Assembly: GCA_010671905.1 (NCBI GenBank)
Contig: JAAHII010000001.1
Span: 1,240,001 to 1,304,000 of the forward strand
Source of the DNA: Leptolyngbya sp. SIOISBB
GTDB lineage: Bacteria; Cyanobacteriota; Cyanobacteriia; Phormidesmidales; Phormidesmidaceae
Reading direction: 5' to 3'
Length of the DNA stretch: 64,000 nt
The notes below the pieces were generated by a model. That model did not search any database. It saw only the letters and a list, made by a program, of their open reading frames with translations, and was not told the DNA's origin. Below are positions 39,068 to 47,589 of this stretch, one piece after another. Made by a program: the position numbers and the translations under genes. The first letter of the stretch is position 1, and the number at the start of each line of letters is the position of its first letter.

Positions 39068-39400
39068 ATGACGACCCCCTCTGATCAAGCCACCACCCCG
39101 ATCTCGGATGAACCCCCTTTCGAGCGCTGGGCGGATCGGTTTCGATTACTGAGTGACCCCAGCCGTTTGCGGATTCTGTCGGTCATTTGCCAGGGCGAAC
39201 GTAACGTAACCGAAATCTGTGGATTGACGGGTTTAAGTCAGGCCAATGTCTCCAAACACTTACAGCTACTCAAAGCAGCGGAGGCAGTGGCCTGTCGTCG
39301 GGTCGGCATCTGTCGGTACTACCGCATCATTGATGACGATTTGTGGGCGCTCTGTCCTCAGTCTTTTGCGAATACTCACCCCATAAAACCATGCCCTTAA
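39068..39400 (+). CDS. ArsR-family transcriptional regulator
   Basis: 110 residues with a winged helix: FRLLSDPSRLRILSVICQGE, NVTEICGLTGLSQANVSKHL (recognition helix) and LLKAAEAVACRRVGICRYY. Cysteines are at about 37, 47, 78 and 84. One lies before the recognition helix and two near the wing, so thiol-based sulfide sensing as in SqrR/BigR is possible, as is metal sensing. It lies 67 bp after SQR on the same strand and is the best candidate to bind sites A-D. ATG start at 39068. Confidence 0.88.
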   Translation: MTTPSDQATTPISDEPPFERWADRFRLLSDPSRLRILSVICQGERNVTEICGLTGLSQANVSKHLQLLKAAEAVACRRVGICRYYRIIDDDLWALCPQSFANTHPIKPCP

Positions 39401-39420
39401 CTGACTTCAGGAGACTGTTT

Positions 39421-40029
39421 ATGATGAGAGTGTGCTCTCGATTAGTGCTCAGTGTATCCCTCGTGATCTTCTGCCTCATAGGACTACCCGCGATCGCGCT
39501 AGCCCAACCGGCACCAGCCGAACTGGCCAAAGCCGTCCAGGAAATCGAAAATTTAGACGCCATGCGCAGCGGGCTGGCGGCCTATCTGGAAGATGCCACT
39601 GAACCGCCGACCGCTGAAACCATGCGGCAGGTTTGCAAACCGGTGGGGATGAAAGCGGTGAAGTTGAGCCAAGACAATGGTTGGCAGGTCAAACAAATGG
39701 CCAATAAGTATCGCAATCCGGCCCACGAACCCGATACCCCCCAAGCCCAAATGGCCCTGGCCAAGTTTGAGCAAGATACCGATCTGCAGGGTTTTTGGGC
39801 CTCAGCAACGCTGAATGGAGAGTCCGGCACCCGCTACTACCGTCGGATTAGTGTGGAAGCGAGTTGTCTGGCCTGCCACGGGGGCAAAGGCGATCGCCCC
39901 CAATTTGTAAAAGACAACTATCCCCAAGATCTCGCCTATGACTTTAACGTGGGCGATTTGCGGGGCATGTATACGGTCTTTATTCCCGAGGTTAAACAAG
40001 CGCTAGAGGCCGCGATTTCCACCTCTTAG
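39421..40029 (+). CDS. DUF3365 (Tll0287-like) c-type heme protein, secreted
   Basis: 202 residues from the ATG at 39421. A signal peptide is clear (LVLSVSLVIFCLIGLPAIALAQP). The DUF3365 domain includes VCKPVGMKAVKLSQDNGW and YRNPAHEPDTPQAQMALAKF. A single heme c site is in EASCLACHGGKGDRP. Proteins of this type are periplasmic or lumenal and are thought to sense redox state or bind gas. Its place after SQR and ArsR suggests a periplasmic redox partner or sensor in the sulfide response. Confidence 0.85.
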   Translation: MMRVCSRLVLSVSLVIFCLIGLPAIALAQPAPAELAKAVQEIENLDAMRSGLAAYLEDATEPPTAETMRQVCKPVGMKAVKLSQDNGWQVKQMANKYRNPAHEPDTPQAQMALAKFEQDTDLQGFWASATLNGESGTRYYRRISVEASCLACHGGKGDRPQFVKDNYPQDLAYDFNVGDLRGMYTVFIPEVKQALEAAISTS

Positions 40030-40138
40030 GCACACCAGCGTGACCGCAGTTGGCCGTCGCGGTCGATTCGAGGCTACCGAGTGCACGCGATCGTCAGCAC
40101 TCATACCGTTCAGTTTCAAGTTAGATATCAAGACCGTC

Positions 40139-40903
40139 ATGGATAGAAAAGAGCTTCAGATAAGATACAACGCTGGCAAACGTGATTTTGCGGGGTTGAA
40201 ACTTTTAGAGAGTGAGCTGCTGCAGCTCAGGCTTAACAACATCAATTTCAGCCGCTCAGATCTACGGCAATCTCGTTTAGGTCGAACGCATTTTTGCCAA
40301 GCGAATTTTGAGCACAGTGATTTGAGCGAATCAATTCTGTGGGGCAGCGACTTGAGTGAGGCGCGGATGTCCCATGCCCGTTTGCGCGAGGTTGATCTGA
40401 GTGGAGCGAACCTTCGCCAGGCGCAATTGGTCGAGGTCAATTTGCTCAAAGCCAGTCTCTGTGGCGCGAATTTGCAGCGGGCCGATCTGTCGGGGGCTTG
40501 TCTAATTGAAGCCGACTTGCGCCCAACGGCTGACTCAAGAACCAATCTGATACAGGCCAACTTGCAACAAGCGGATTTAAGCTACGGGCGCTTAAGTGGG
40601 GCTAACCTACAGGGAGCCAATTTAGCTCGGGCCATTCTCCGGCGGGCTAACTTGGGTGTCGATTATCGTCCAGGGACTTGGCCGACGGATCTGCGCGGCG
40701 CAAATCTACAAGGGGCTGACCTCAGTTACGCCGATCTAACCGGGGTCAACCTAGAAGACGCCAATTTACAGGGCGCTGACCTCACAGGCACCTTGCTCGA
40801 TCAAGCCAACTTAAAAAAATGCGGTGATGCCCCAGGACTATCCCCGGCAACCAGGCTGCGAACCAGCAGGTTTAAAGGCGAGGGGATGATGGCGCCAAAT
40901 TGA
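40139..40903 (+). CDS. Pentapeptide-repeat protein (stand-alone)
   Basis: 254 residues. The N-terminus MDRKELQIRYNAGKRDFAGL matches the leader of cyanobacterial pentapeptide proteins. About 25 A(D/N)LxX units follow (LSGANLRQAQL, LQGADLSYADLTGVNL), forming a right-handed quadrilateral beta helix. Unlike the three pentapeptide genes at 53-58 kb, it uses TTA, CTA and TCA codons and is closed on the other strand, so it serves as a control for that finding. Role unknown. The in-frame start at 40040 adds residues without repeats. Confidence 0.88.
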   Translation: MDRKELQIRYNAGKRDFAGLKLLESELLQLRLNNINFSRSDLRQSRLGRTHFCQANFEHSDLSESILWGSDLSEARMSHARLREVDLSGANLRQAQLVEVNLLKASLCGANLQRADLSGACLIEADLRPTADSRTNLIQANLQQADLSYGRLSGANLQGANLARAILRRANLGVDYRPGTWPTDLRGANLQGADLSYADLTGVNLEDANLQGADLTGTLLDQANLKKCGDAPGLSPATRLRTSRFKGEGMMAPN

Positions 40904-41214
40904 CGTGACGGAGGTGACGGAGGGTCAAGCCGCATCGTCTGGATGCTTTAGAGAGCTAAATCCGGCTACACGTCTGCCATGATCGAGTGCTTGTGCCTTA
41001 CCCAGCTCGATCGCAGCATTCGGCAGGTTGAAGTCGGAATGCGGCATCAAAAGGCCTGCCAGATGGCGATTACAGTGCTCTAGAGTGACCCAAGCAAACT
41101 ACGACTTGCGATATCCGGACGCGGCAAGACTCACAAAATGCAGCGATCGCCAACTCCATAGCAGCGTCACGTCAAAATTTTGTCGGTGATCGCTGCCACC
41201 ATCAGCCTCAATCA

Positions 41215-41345
41215 CCAGATCACGTCATCAATCAACCCCAGACACCTTGAGGAACAAGCATTGCCGCGCCCGCATCTCGCGAACAGCCTAGGGGCTGTCG
41301 TTCTTTTGCTGAAAGGGTTTGACCGCGATCGGATGACAGGCCTAG
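41215..41345 (-). mobile_element. MITE-like element, family A, copy 3
   Basis: Left end CCAGATCACGTCATCAATCA (degenerate), right end GATGACAGGCCTAG; interior CTAGGGGCTGTCGTTC matches copy 5. Its last four bases (CTAG, 41342-41345) are the first four of copy 4. Confidence 0.7.
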
Positions 41346-41472
41346 GGCGCGTCATCAATTAAACTCGGAAACCTTGCGGTATAAGCATTACCGTGCCCGC
41401 TCTGTAAATCTAGCTAGGGGCTGAGCCGCCTTCTGCATCAGGACTTCACTGCTAATTGATGACAGCCACTAG
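41342..41472 (-). mobile_element. MITE-like element, family A, copy 4, tandem to copy 3
   Basis: Begins CTAGGGCGCGTCATCAATTA, ends GATGACAGCCACTAG. Same orientation as copy 3, sharing a CTAG. This suggests insertion into CTAG, with the CTAG forming the junction. Confidence 0.7.
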
Positions 41473-41500
41473 ACAACAGTAAAGTTTTAGCAACATTACA

Positions 41501-41527
41501 TATAAATTACTAAATAGCTATATAGTC
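41501..41527 (-). promoter_or_regulatory. Shared near-palindrome, site D (upstream of heme oxygenase)
   Basis: It reads AAATTACTAAAT then AGCTATATAGT on the plus strand. It is 21 of 23 identical to the reverse complement of site A. It lies about 170 bp before the heme-oxygenase start. Confidence 0.6.
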
Positions 41528-41698
41528 ATAAAAAGAGCAGTAAGAGATTCTGTTAAACGCTTTGCTCAGAGCCGTTAGGCGACCGACCTCAGGCATCGCT
41601 TCTCTTTAGATGGCCAGGGGCTTTGAGTGCCGCTTCGCTGCTTTGGTCTCTGGAGCGTGTCATCGCTCAACTATTCATCGATATTCGAGGTATATTTC

Positions 41699-42451
41699 AT
41701 GACTCAATCTTTAGCGACGTGCCTGCGAGAAGGCACCCAGCAGTCTCACACGTTGGCTGAAAATACAGCGTTTATGAAATGCTTTCTCAAAGGCATTGTG
41801 GAAAGAGAGCCCTTTCGTAAACTCACTGCCGATCTCTATTACGTTTACCGCACGTTAGAAGTTGAGATGGCACGTCATCGGCATCATCCCGTGGTTAGCC
41901 CCATGATCTTCCCAGAGCTAAAGCGCACCCACAAGTTAGAGGCCGACCTGCGCTTCTACTATGGTGAAAACTGGCGCCAGCAAATTGAGATCTCCCCAGA
42001 AGGACGCAACTACGTGGCTCGTCTACAGGAAATCTCCCAGACCAACCCAATGCTGTTGATCGCCCATGCCTACGTGCGCTACATGGGCGATCTCTCCGGT
42101 GGCCAGAGCTTGCGCCACATCACTCGGTCGGCGCTCGATTTACCGCCTGATCAAGGCACCGGCCTCCATGAATTTGATCAACTGCCCACCGTTGAAGCCC
42201 GCCGCGAGTGTAAGCAACGGTATCGGGATGCCCTCAATTCGCTACCGGTAGGCGCTGAACAGATTCAAGCCATTGTCGCAGAGGCGAATCGGGCCTTTGC
42301 CCTCAATCGCAATGTCTTTCATGAGCTGGAGCCGGATGTCAGAGCGGCCATTGGCGAGCACGTGTTTGACTTGATTACCCGGCAAGATAAACCCGGCAGT
42401 ACGACCCGGATGCCCGGTCAGACCTCAGTAGAACTCGTGGCGACAGAATAA
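41699..42451 (+). CDS. ho: Heme oxygenase
   Basis: 250 residues from the ATG at 41699. The proximal heme ligand is in GTQQSHTLAENTAFM (His17). The family signature LLIAHAYVRYMGDLSGGQSL is complete. It converts heme to biliverdin, CO and iron with O2 and ferredoxin, feeding phycobilins. Placed just before an oxygen-independent HemN and under site D, it is likely the low-oxygen isoform (HO2-type). It may also be called pbsA. Confidence 0.93.
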   Translation: MTQSLATCLREGTQQSHTLAENTAFMKCFLKGIVEREPFRKLTADLYYVYRTLEVEMARHRHHPVVSPMIFPELKRTHKLEADLRFYYGENWRQQIEISPEGRNYVARLQEISQTNPMLLIAHAYVRYMGDLSGGQSLRHITRSALDLPPDQGTGLHEFDQLPTVEARRECKQRYRDALNSLPVGAEQIQAIVAEANRAFALNRNVFHELEPDVRAAIGEHVFDLITRQDKPGSTTRMPGQTSVELVATE

Positions 42452-42495
42452 GTCTTTTCCTAAAGAATTTTTGATTCTCGATTCCTCTGAACGGT

Positions 42496-42527
42496 GGGGA
42501 CGGTAGCACTCGATCGTCCCCTTTTTT
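42496..42527 (+). terminator. Intrinsic terminator between heme oxygenase and hemN
   Basis: GGGGACG pairs with CGTCCCC over a 12-base loop, then six Ts follow at 42522-42527. A textbook rho-independent terminator, 25 bp before the hemN start. hemN is then expressed by read-through or from its own promoter. Confidence 0.75.
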
Positions 42528-42551
42528 GAGTCCCCAATTGACGCTTACGGT

Positions 42552-43949
42552 ATGACAACTCTGACTTCAGTACCAACGTTTGATGCGGCATTGCTCAACA
42601 AATACAACCAGCCGCTACCCCGATACACGAGCTACCCCCCCGCCACAGAACTCACTAACGAGTTTCGGATCGCTGATTTTGAAACGGCGATCGCCGTCGG
42701 CAATTACAAGCAGACGCCGCTCTCTCTCTATTGCCACATTCCCTTTTGTGAAAGCGCTTGTTACTTTTGCGGCTGCAACACCATTATCACCCAGCAGCAA
42801 CAGGCATCAGAACCCTACCTCAACTATCTCATCCAGAATATTGAACAGGTCGCCACCCGCACCCAGGGGCGCGTAGTGAACCAGATGCATTGGGGCGGCG
42901 GCACGCCCAACTATCTGACCCTCAACCAGGTAGAGCGCCTTTGGACGGCGCTCGCTCAGCATTTCCAGTTTGCCAAAGATGCCGAAATTTCCATCGAGGT
43001 CAACCCCCGCCAGCTCAGTCGCGACTATGTGCTGGGGCTAAGGCATCTGGGCTTTAATCGCATTAGCTTTGGCATTCAAGACTTTGACCCCCAAGTCCAG
43101 ACGGCCATTAACCGCATTCAACCCGAGGAGATGCTGTTTCAGGGCATGGCCTGGATGCGAGAAGCAGACTTTGAAAGCATCAATGTGGATCTGATTTACG
43201 GTTTGCCTTACCAAACCGCAGCGACTTTTCGCGAGACCATTCGCAAAACCATCGCGCTCGATCCAGATCGCATCGCCCTGTTTAACTTTGCCTATGTGCC
43301 CTGGCTCAAACCCGTCCAGCGGCAGCATATTGACCCAGCCCAACTCCCGACCCCAGCCGAAAAGCTCAACATTTTCCATCTGAGCATGGATGAACTCACC
43401 TCCCATGGTTACCAGTTCATCGGCATGGATCACTTTGCTAAACCCGATGATGAGCTGACCCTCGCGCAACAGGCCGGACAACTCCATCGCAACTTCCAGG
43501 GCTATACCACCCAACCCGAGTCTGACCTGCTGGCCTTTGGCATGACGGCCATTAGTATGCTGCACGATGTTTACGTTCAGAATCACAAGCAGTTACAAGA
43601 CTTTTACCGGGTGATGGATACCCATCAGCTGCCCGTGGCGCGAGGCGTCACCCTCAACCGCGACGACATTCTGCGGCGCGCGGTGATTATGGAACTCATG
43701 TGTCAGTTTGAACTGTCCAAAGCGGCCATTGAGACCAAATATCACCTCAGCTTTGATCAGGATTTTGATGACTACTTTGCTCTCGAGCGGCAAGCGTTGA
43801 AAAATCTGGAAGCTGACGGACTGGTGCGTCTGACCCCCAACCATATCGCAGTCACCTCGGCTGGGCGTTTACTGATTCGTAATGTGGCGGCGGTATTCGA
43901 TACCTACCTGGGCCAGCCGCAAAAACGCCAGTTTTCTCAATCGGTCTAG
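42552..43949 (+). CDS. hemN: Oxygen-independent coproporphyrinogen III oxidase (radical SAM)
   Basis: 465 residues, normal HemN length. The radical-SAM cluster motif is HIPFCESACYFCGCNTI (CxxxCxxC plus the fourth Cys typical of HemN). MHWGGGTPNYL is the SAM site, and EVNPRQL and GIQDFDPQVQTAINR are HemN-specific. It decarboxylates coproporphyrinogen III under low oxygen, so heme and chlorophyll synthesis can continue when HemF cannot work. The ho-hemN pair is known in low-oxygen regulons of cyanobacteria. ATG start at 42552. Confidence 0.93.
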   Translation: MTTLTSVPTFDAALLNKYNQPLPRYTSYPPATELTNEFRIADFETAIAVGNYKQTPLSLYCHIPFCESACYFCGCNTIITQQQQASEPYLNYLIQNIEQVATRTQGRVVNQMHWGGGTPNYLTLNQVERLWTALAQHFQFAKDAEISIEVNPRQLSRDYVLGLRHLGFNRISFGIQDFDPQVQTAINRIQPEEMLFQGMAWMREADFESINVDLIYGLPYQTAATFRETIRKTIALDPDRIALFNFAYVPWLKPVQRQHIDPAQLPTPAEKLNIFHLSMDELTSHGYQFIGMDHFAKPDDELTLAQQAGQLHRNFQGYTTQPESDLLAFGMTAISMLHDVYVQNHKQLQDFYRVMDTHQLPVARGVTLNRDDILRRAVIMELMCQFELSKAAIETKYHLSFDQDFDDYFALERQALKNLEADGLVRLTPNHIAVTSAGRLLIRNVAAVFDTYLGQPQKRQFSQSV

Positions 43950-43986
43950 CGGCTGATTCCTGAGCAACTTTGGTGGATCAAGGGCC

Positions 43987-44193
43987 ATGAACATATCTTT
44001 CTCTGCAGCTGCCCTGCTGACATTAGCGCTGTTTTACCTCAGTCTTCACAGCCCCGAAATCTTGTCTGTGTTCTGTCTGGTGTGTGCCTTTTTTACCCTG
44101 CTACTGAGTCTGTTTCTAGCGCCTGCTTGGGGTAAAACCCTGATTTTGCTGACTGGATTGTGGTGGTCTTATCGCTGTTGCCAGTCCGCTTAG
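43987..44193 (+). CDS. Small hydrophobic protein of 68 residues, C-terminus supplied by repeat F
   Basis: Two hydrophobic helices (AALLTLALFYLSL; VFCLVCAFFTLLLSLFLA). ATG at 43987, 37 bp after hemN. The last codons (CCQSA) and stop run into hairpin repeat F, so the original C-terminus may have been replaced. Function unknown; a membrane protein accompanying HemN is plausible. Confidence 0.5.
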   Translation: MNISFSAAALLTLALFYLSLHSPEILSVFCLVCAFFTLLLSLFLAPAWGKTLILLTGLWWSYRCCQSA

Positions 44194-44264
44194 AACCAGA
44201 CTGCGGAGCCACTTTGCTGATGCGCTCAGGTTCAGAGCGCTCCTCGGTGTCCTCAGCAAAGTGG
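44186..44264. repeat. Hairpin repeat F, copy 2
   Basis: CCGCTTAGAACCAGACTGCG start. GCCACTTTGCTGA (44209) pairs exactly with TCAGCAAAGTGGC (to 44264), and an inner GAGCGCTC palindrome sits in the loop. It matches 36133-36211. Confidence 0.65.
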
Positions 44265-44307
44265 CCAGCACTCTATCAATCAACTTGCTCAACTCTGAAT
44301 TAACTTT

Positions 44308-45408
44308 ATGACGTCCCTTCCCACCCTCACCATTGGTCAATACACAGCCCGGCACCCCATCATTCAAGGCGGCATGGGAATTCGCATTTCGGGAGCCGGT
44401 TTGGCAGCAGCAGTCGCCAATGCGGGGGGCATTGGCATCATTTCCGCGATCGGTTTGGGGATGCGCTCTGCTTACTTTGACCCCCATGAACCCAGCCCCA
44501 AAAAACGCCATGAAAACTTTCTAGAAGCCAATCGCCTCGCCCTGATTGATGAATTACAAAAAGCTCGGGCGCTGAGTCCCCACGGCATCATTGGGGTCAA
44601 TGTCATGGTCGCTGCTCACGGTTACGAGCTTCTGGTCAAAACCGCTGTGCAGAATGGGGCAAATCTCGTCATTTCAGGGGCGGGTTTGCCCTTAAAACTA
44701 CCGGCATATACCGCTGATGTCCCCACGGCGGCGCTCCTCCCGATCGTCTCTAGCGCTCGCACTGCCAAGATTATTTGCCAGAAATGGCAGCGTCAGTATG
44801 GGCGTTTGCCAGATGCCATTGTGGTCGAAAATCCGAATTCTGCGGGGGGGCATTTGGGCGCTAAGCGGCAGGAGTTAGACTCGCCTGACTTAGAGGCTGA
44901 GCAGGTGCTGCCCGAGCTGATTGCTTACCTGCACAATGAACTGCAGCAAGACATTCCGCTGATTGCGGCGGGGGGCATTTGGGATCGGGCTGACATTGAC
45001 CGGATGCTGGCGCTGGGGGCCAGGGGCGTCCAAATCGGCACCCGGTTTATCACGACCGAAGAATGTGATGTCGATCGCCGCTATAAAGAATTCCATCTGC
45101 AGGCCAAACCTGAAGATGTGGTTGTCGTTTCCAGCCCGGTCGGGTTACCGGGCCGGGCGTTGAAAAATCCCTTTGTGGAAAAAGTCTTGGCGGGAAACCC
45201 GTCAAAGTCTAAAGAACCTTGTTTGGTGAATTGCTTAAAGGTTTGTAAGTTCCGAGATAGTCGAGACACTTACTGCATCCTCCGAGCGCTCGATCGCGCG
45301 GCTCAAGGAGACGTGGAAACGGGGCTGGTGTTTGCGGGTAGTCATGCTGGTCAAGCCGAGAAAATTCTCCCAGTGGCGGAACTGATGGCTGAATTAACCC
45401 TTTCCTAA
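44308..45408 (+). CDS. Nitronate monooxygenase (2-nitropropane dioxygenase family)
   Basis: 366 residues. FMN-barrel motifs are IIQGGMGIRISGAGLAAAVA at the start, NLVISGAGLPLKLP, ENPNSAGGHLG, IPLIAAGGIWDRADIDRMLA and ALGARGVQIGTRFI. The later part has a Cys-containing insert (CLVNCLKVCKFRDSRDTYC) that might bind a cluster or metal, seen in a subgroup. It oxidises alkyl nitronates with O2, or acts as a related FMN enzyme. ATG start at 44308, 44 bp after repeat F. Confidence 0.85.
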   Translation: MTSLPTLTIGQYTARHPIIQGGMGIRISGAGLAAAVANAGGIGIISAIGLGMRSAYFDPHEPSPKKRHENFLEANRLALIDELQKARALSPHGIIGVNVMVAAHGYELLVKTAVQNGANLVISGAGLPLKLPAYTADVPTAALLPIVSSARTAKIICQKWQRQYGRLPDAIVVENPNSAGGHLGAKRQELDSPDLEAEQVLPELIAYLHNELQQDIPLIAAGGIWDRADIDRMLALGARGVQIGTRFITTEECDVDRRYKEFHLQAKPEDVVVVSSPVGLPGRALKNPFVEKVLAGNPSKSKEPCLVNCLKVCKFRDSRDTYCILRALDRAAQGDVETGLVFAGSHAGQAEKILPVAELMAELTLS

Positions 45409-45427
45409 CGTTAAGAGGAAACCGACG

Positions 45428-46066
45428 ATGACCACTTTCCATCCCCCGCTTGAGGCAATGCAGGCTCTCGCTCAGATGCCGCCCCAGCATCTCAACCTTA
45501 TGGGCTATGTCGATCGCTCTGAGGTGAATGGGCCGGGCACCCGGGCTGTGGTATGGGTGCAGGGGTGTTTACGCGCCTGTCCCGGTTGTTTTAATCCCGC
45601 CTCTTGGTCTTTTGAACCCAATCAGATTGTTGCGGTTGACGATCTGGTGACTCGGATTACGAGCGACGCTGACAACACCGGGGTGACCTTTTCGGGGGGG
45701 GAACCGTTCTGGCAGGCCCCGGCTCTGGCGGCGGTGGCTCGTCAAGTCAAGGCCCAGGGCTTAACGGTGATGTCATTTACCGGCTTTACGCTAGAGCGTC
45801 TCCAGGCGCCAACGGCCCCAGCCGGTGCTCAGGCACTGTTAGCGCAGTTGGATATCTTAGTGGACGGCCCCTATGTAGAGGCTTTAGCGATTCACGAGCC
45901 GACGTCGCTGGTGTCTTCTAAAAATCAGCGCGTGCATGTCTTTAATCCCGCCCTGCAGGATCAAATGACCTGGGCTAGTGATCAGATTGAGGTGCATATC
46001 TTGAAAGACGGCAGTCGCATTGTGACCGGCTATCAGGGACATCTGCACTTACCTCAAGATGGCTAG
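45428..46066 (+). CDS. Radical-SAM activase, NrdG/PflA-like
   Basis: 212 residues. The cluster motif is WVQGCLRACPGCFNP (CxxxCxxC), and GVTFSGGEPFWQ is the SAM-binding GGE motif. The small size and single cluster fit anaerobic ribonucleotide-reductase activators. No nrdD or pflB lies in the window, so its glycyl-radical partner is elsewhere or it serves another target. It is 19 bp after the nitronate monooxygenase gene, with AAGAGGAAACC as RBS. Confidence 0.82.
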   Translation: MTTFHPPLEAMQALAQMPPQHLNLMGYVDRSEVNGPGTRAVVWVQGCLRACPGCFNPASWSFEPNQIVAVDDLVTRITSDADNTGVTFSGGEPFWQAPALAAVARQVKAQGLTVMSFTGFTLERLQAPTAPAGAQALLAQLDILVDGPYVEALAIHEPTSLVSSKNQRVHVFNPALQDQMTWASDQIEVHILKDGSRIVTGYQGHLHLPQDG

Positions 46067-46148
46067 CTGGGCAACGACCGGATGCATGCTGAAATTCAGT
46101 TTCAGCGACGTTAGACTTTTGACCTGAGCTTAGTCAAGGGAGACAATC

Positions 46149-46670
46149 ATGAGCTATTTCCTCCGCAGGATCGTGTTTCTATTTGTGGCCACGGCTCTGA
46201 TCGGAACGTTCACGCTGAGTGGACTCTGCTATAGCCCGGTGGCCCACGCGGCGATCCGACAACTGGAAGAAGCTCCAGGGCAGGTCGTCTATCAATCGCG
46301 ACAGGCATTGACCGATCAGCGGGGTGATCGCTGGCAGGTCATTGCTTTCAAGCGCACTCGCCCGGATCACACCACCGCGATCTACTTGCGGCTCGTGGGG
46401 TTTCCCGGCAGTGCCCAACTGGATCGGTCACAACCACTCCGGCTCACGAACTCTCTGGGCAAAACCCTGACGGCCACTGATGCCTCTCAAGATATGTTTA
46501 CAGATGAAACTCAGGTAAAACCTGAGATTGGGCAGTACGATCTACAGCCGATTTTGCTGCAGTTGGAGTCGGCCATTCCGTTACAGCTCGTGCTCCCCAC
46601 GCTCGACTCAACCGAGATCATCCTCAATGTTGCTCCCGAAATGGTGGAAGAATGGCGATCGCTGGCCTAA
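46149..46670 (+). CDS. DUF3122 protein, secreted
   Basis: 173 residues with a signal peptide (IVFLFVATALIGTFTLSGLC, cleavage likely near VAHA). The DUF3122 body contains GQVVYQSRQALTDQRGDRWQ and AIYLRLVGFPGSAQLD. The family is nearly confined to cyanobacteria and is of unknown function, probably lumenal or periplasmic. The start ATG is preceded by AAGGGAGA. Confidence 0.82.
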   Translation: MSYFLRRIVFLFVATALIGTFTLSGLCYSPVAHAAIRQLEEAPGQVVYQSRQALTDQRGDRWQVIAFKRTRPDHTTAIYLRLVGFPGSAQLDRSQPLRLTNSLGKTLTATDASQDMFTDETQVKPEIGQYDLQPILLQLESAIPLQLVLPTLDSTEIILNVAPEMVEEWRSLA

Positions 46671-46890
46671 GTAACACACTTGAGGCCATGGGTACTCTAT
46701 CTGCTCAGAGGCCATTCCTAGCCAGCCTTTCAAGGGGATTCATCAGCGATCGTTCATGCTGCTAGGTCTGCAAATCAATCGTTAAACGACTCAGCCGTCG
46801 GCAGAGGAAGATTAGCCAAGTTGTTGATGAGTACGCATGATGGAGCTGTTCAAAAAACAGTTGGCCTCAATCCAGCATTGAGTGAGAGTC

Positions 46891-47589
46891 ATGGAAAAAG
46901 TTAAGCAGCACTTCGAAGAAGAAGCCCAGGAATTTGACGCGATTATTCGTCGTCTTATTCCTTATTACGAACAGATGCTTGATGCACTCGTCCTGGCCTT
47001 GCCATTTAAGCCATCTCAACCGATTCGTGCCATTGATTTAGGGTGTGGGACAGGCACGATCGCCAGACGGATTAAGGATATTTATCCTCAAGCTCAAATC
47101 ACCTGTGTGGATATTGCAGAGAAGATGTTAGACATCGCACAGACAAAACTGGGTAATGCTGGAGATGTGCGCTATCAACTGGCAAACTTTGACGACTATG
47201 AATTTGATTCATCTTATGATGTAGCGGTTTCCTCACTTGCTTTGCATCATCTAGTGAGTGATGAGGACAAAATTAAGTTCTACAAAAAGATTTACGCCTG
47301 TCTGAAACCAAAAGGCATTTTTTATAACGCTGATGTCATTCTAGGCTCCAGTTCTCATCTGCAAGAGTGTTATATGGAGAAATGGCGAGAGTATATGCGT
47401 TTGCACGTTTCGGCAGCAGAAATTGAGCAAAAGTGGATACCTCAACATTATGACGAAGACTATCCAGCGAGCCTCATGAGTCAACTAGCTTGGCTACAAG
47501 ACATCGGTTTTGCAGACGTTGATGTGATTTGGAAATACTACAATTTTTCTGTCTATGGAGGGCGTAAGCTAGGGGCTGTCATCATTTAG
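46891..47589 (+). CDS. SAM-dependent methyltransferase; C-terminus provided by a MITE
   Basis: 232 residues. SAM motif I is AIDLGCGTGTIARRI near residue 50, motif II ITCVDIAEKMLDIA. The DVAVSSLALHHL segment fits motif III. The final LGAVII and TAG are encoded by the first bases of MITE family A copy 5, so the natural C-terminus has been replaced by a few residues. Probably still functional as the fold is complete. Substrate unknown. ATG at 46891; a GTG at 46882 is the alternative. Confidence 0.8.
   Translation: MEKVKQHFEEEAQEFDAIIRRLIPYYEQMLDALVLALPFKPSQPIRAIDLGCGTGTIARRIKDIYPQAQITCVDIAEKMLDIAQTKLGNAGDVRYQLANFDDYEFDSSYDVAVSSLALHHLVSDEDKIKFYKKIYACLKPKGIFYNADVILGSSSHLQECYMEKWREYMRLHVSAAEIEQKWIPQHYDEDYPASLMSQLAWLQDIGFADVDVIWKYYNFSVYGGRKLGAVII

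Larger units (their letters stand above)
40904..41698. other. 795-bp intergenic region upstream of heme oxygenase
   Basis: It holds a weak family E relative (41008-41114), two tandem family A MITEs and operator-like site D. No gene. Confidence 0.55.
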
